A program made the position numbers and the translations under genes. This document shows, one piece after another, positions 13,542 through 14,419 of a stretch of DNA of 14,419 nucleotides. Numbering within the stretch: the first letter of the stretch is position 1; every line of letters starts with the position of its first letter. Source of the DNA: Oscillospiraceae bacterium (GTDB lineage Bacteria > Bacillota_A > Clostridia > Oscillospirales > WRJC01); NCBI GenBank assembly GCA_009782405.1, contig WRJC01000070.1:1-14419 (forward strand), read 5' to 3'. The notes beneath the pieces were generated by a model. That model was not told where the DNA came from, made no database searches, and worked only from the letters and a program-made list of their open reading frames with translations.

Positions 13542-14419
13542 TTATTTGACCATTATGATCGTATATTCCTCACAAATGAGCGAGAGCTGACGCCCGCACA
13601 TATCGACGATGTTCGTAAAATGGCATGGCAGCCCGCACGCTTCAAACAAATCAGGGCCGTCCATCAGATGAAAATGCAAATGCGGCGAAAACGAAAAGCC
13701 TACATTGCCCAATTTGCCGAGAACATCCCCTTGCTTGACGCTCATTTTTTTTTGCACTGTCACGCTGTTTTGAATCATGTGCCCGTAAAACGAATATTCG
13801 TCGTTCGCATGCCTGATAATCACATAGTTCCCGCAATGGAGCGGCACGCTTCCGTATTGTTTTCCAATCCTGACCCAGTCGCTTTCAGGGTCGTCAGAAT
13901 AAAACGCGCGCCAGTCTGCGGTGTTATAGCAGTCCACCACTTCGCCGTCGCCGATCGCTAAAATTTCTTTGCCGTAGCATAGGGCGTCTTCGTTTTTCCT
14001 GTTGGCGTTCCATTCATAAGTTATCTTGTTTTCAAAATCGAGCATACCCAAATCAATTGCAAACTCCATCGAAGCGGGAGCGGGAATGCGGTGCGAGCCA
14101 AGACAATCGTAATTTCCGTGCACTTGCCACCCTTTGCCTCTGACCGGGAAAATATATTCGTTTTTTGTTTTGTAATTTACGACCGGCACGGCAAGATGCC
14201 CCGACTTTTCTTCTCCGTTTTGCCTGTAATACACTGCAATATCAAGCGAATCCACAGGCGAGCCGCTCATGGCAAAAAAGTGTTCGTTGCGAACGGTTGC
14301 GCTGCCTCCCGGCAATATTGCGCAATTTTCTTTGCCGCCGACAATTCTTGCTGCAAGCGCGTCGCCTGAATATATTATCTTTTTGACAGGTCGAGTTTCG
14401 GCGAAAAGCTCGAATGCCA
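13542..14419 (-). CDS. M23-family peptidase (5' end outside window)
   Basis: The frame is open to the window edge, with residues such as AFELFAETRP upstream of TTG 14315, so the N-terminus is missing. The LytM-type domain occupies the C-terminal half: EFAIDLG with the metal-ligand Asp near 14052-14054, GNYVIIRHANDEYSFYGHM, the KQGDVLGKLGNVGFS glycine-rich turn, and SPHLHFHLMDG with HxH near 13668-13682. Zn2+ endopeptidases of this family cut peptidoglycan cross-bridges or related peptides. In the usual HxxxD first motif the His position is Glu here (MEFAID). His in GSHR, 13 residues before the Asp, could replace it, as in divergent M23 members. About 90 residues or more of unknown N-terminal sequence precede the domain. 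No signal peptide is visible in the part present. Catalytic status is uncertain; family assignment is good. Confidence 0.82.
   Translation of the reverse strand, partial: AFELFAETRPVKKIIYSGDALAARIVGGKENCAILPGGSATVRNEHFFAMSGSPVDSLDIAVYYRQNGEEKSGHLAVPVVNYKTKNEYIFPVRGKGWQVHGNYDCLGSHRIPAPASMEFAIDLGMLDFENKITYEWNANRKNEDALCYGKEILAIGDGEVVDCYNTADWRAFYSDDPESDWVRIGKQYGSVPLHCGNYVIIRHANDEYSFYGHMIQNSVTVQKKMSVKQGDVLGKLGNVGFSFSPHLHFHLMDGPDLFEACGLPCHFTNIVDMCGRQLSLICEEYTIIMVK

Overview
The window looks like a chromosomal accessory region of a Gram-positive anaerobe of class Clostridia. Nothing in it names a species. Pointers are strong Shine-Dalgarno sites (GGAGG/AAAGGGG) before nearly every gene, several TTG starts, near-consensus sigma-A promoters, a BlaI/BlaR1-type pair, a GH4 glycosidase and remains of an ECF sigma operon. 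Base composition is patchy: most genes are moderately GC-rich, but about 600-1400 and 2900-4800 are visibly AT-rich, which suggests acquired DNA. I see no rRNA, tRNA, CRISPR array or insertion sequence.

Layout. 1-556: 3' end of a nitroreductase with a terminator. 569-1393: an AT-rich unit with a promoter whose spacer holds a perfect 14-bp palindrome, an 8-codon leader ORF, and two overlapping small genes. The second gene resembles a HicA-like conserved family, so this may be a toxin-antitoxin-like module. 1428-1838: a VOC-fold protein. 1872-4734, minus strand: a Septu-like (PtuA ATPase/PtuB HNH) defence pair followed after 22 nt by a zinc-dependent sugar/alcohol dehydrogenase. 4757-6000: a divergent promoter, an internally deleted ECF sigma-factor pseudogene, a 5'-truncated partner gene, and a perfect hairpin terminator. 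6038-8319: an autoregulated blaI-blaR1-type operon with two matching operators. The BlaR1-like sensor domain is cysteine-rich and shows no penicillin-binding motifs. 8361-10862, minus: a URO-D/methyltransferase-like gene (TTG start) and a GH4 glycosidase in an operon. 10941-13526, plus: a fully consensus promoter, a large helical-repeat protein of unknown role and a Cof-type HAD phosphatase. 13542-14419, minus: an M23 peptidase whose 5' end lies outside the window.

How the parts may work together: the dehydrogenase and the GH4/URO-D operon fit sugar catabolism. The Septu-like pair and the small AT-rich pair look like defence or addiction cargo beside a decayed sigma locus. The BlaI/BlaR1-type pair is a self-contained sensor/repressor with no obvious effector gene in the window. 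The most novel-looking items are the cysteine-rich BlaR1 sensor, the small two-gene unit with its leader peptide and operator, and the compacted sigma-factor locus.
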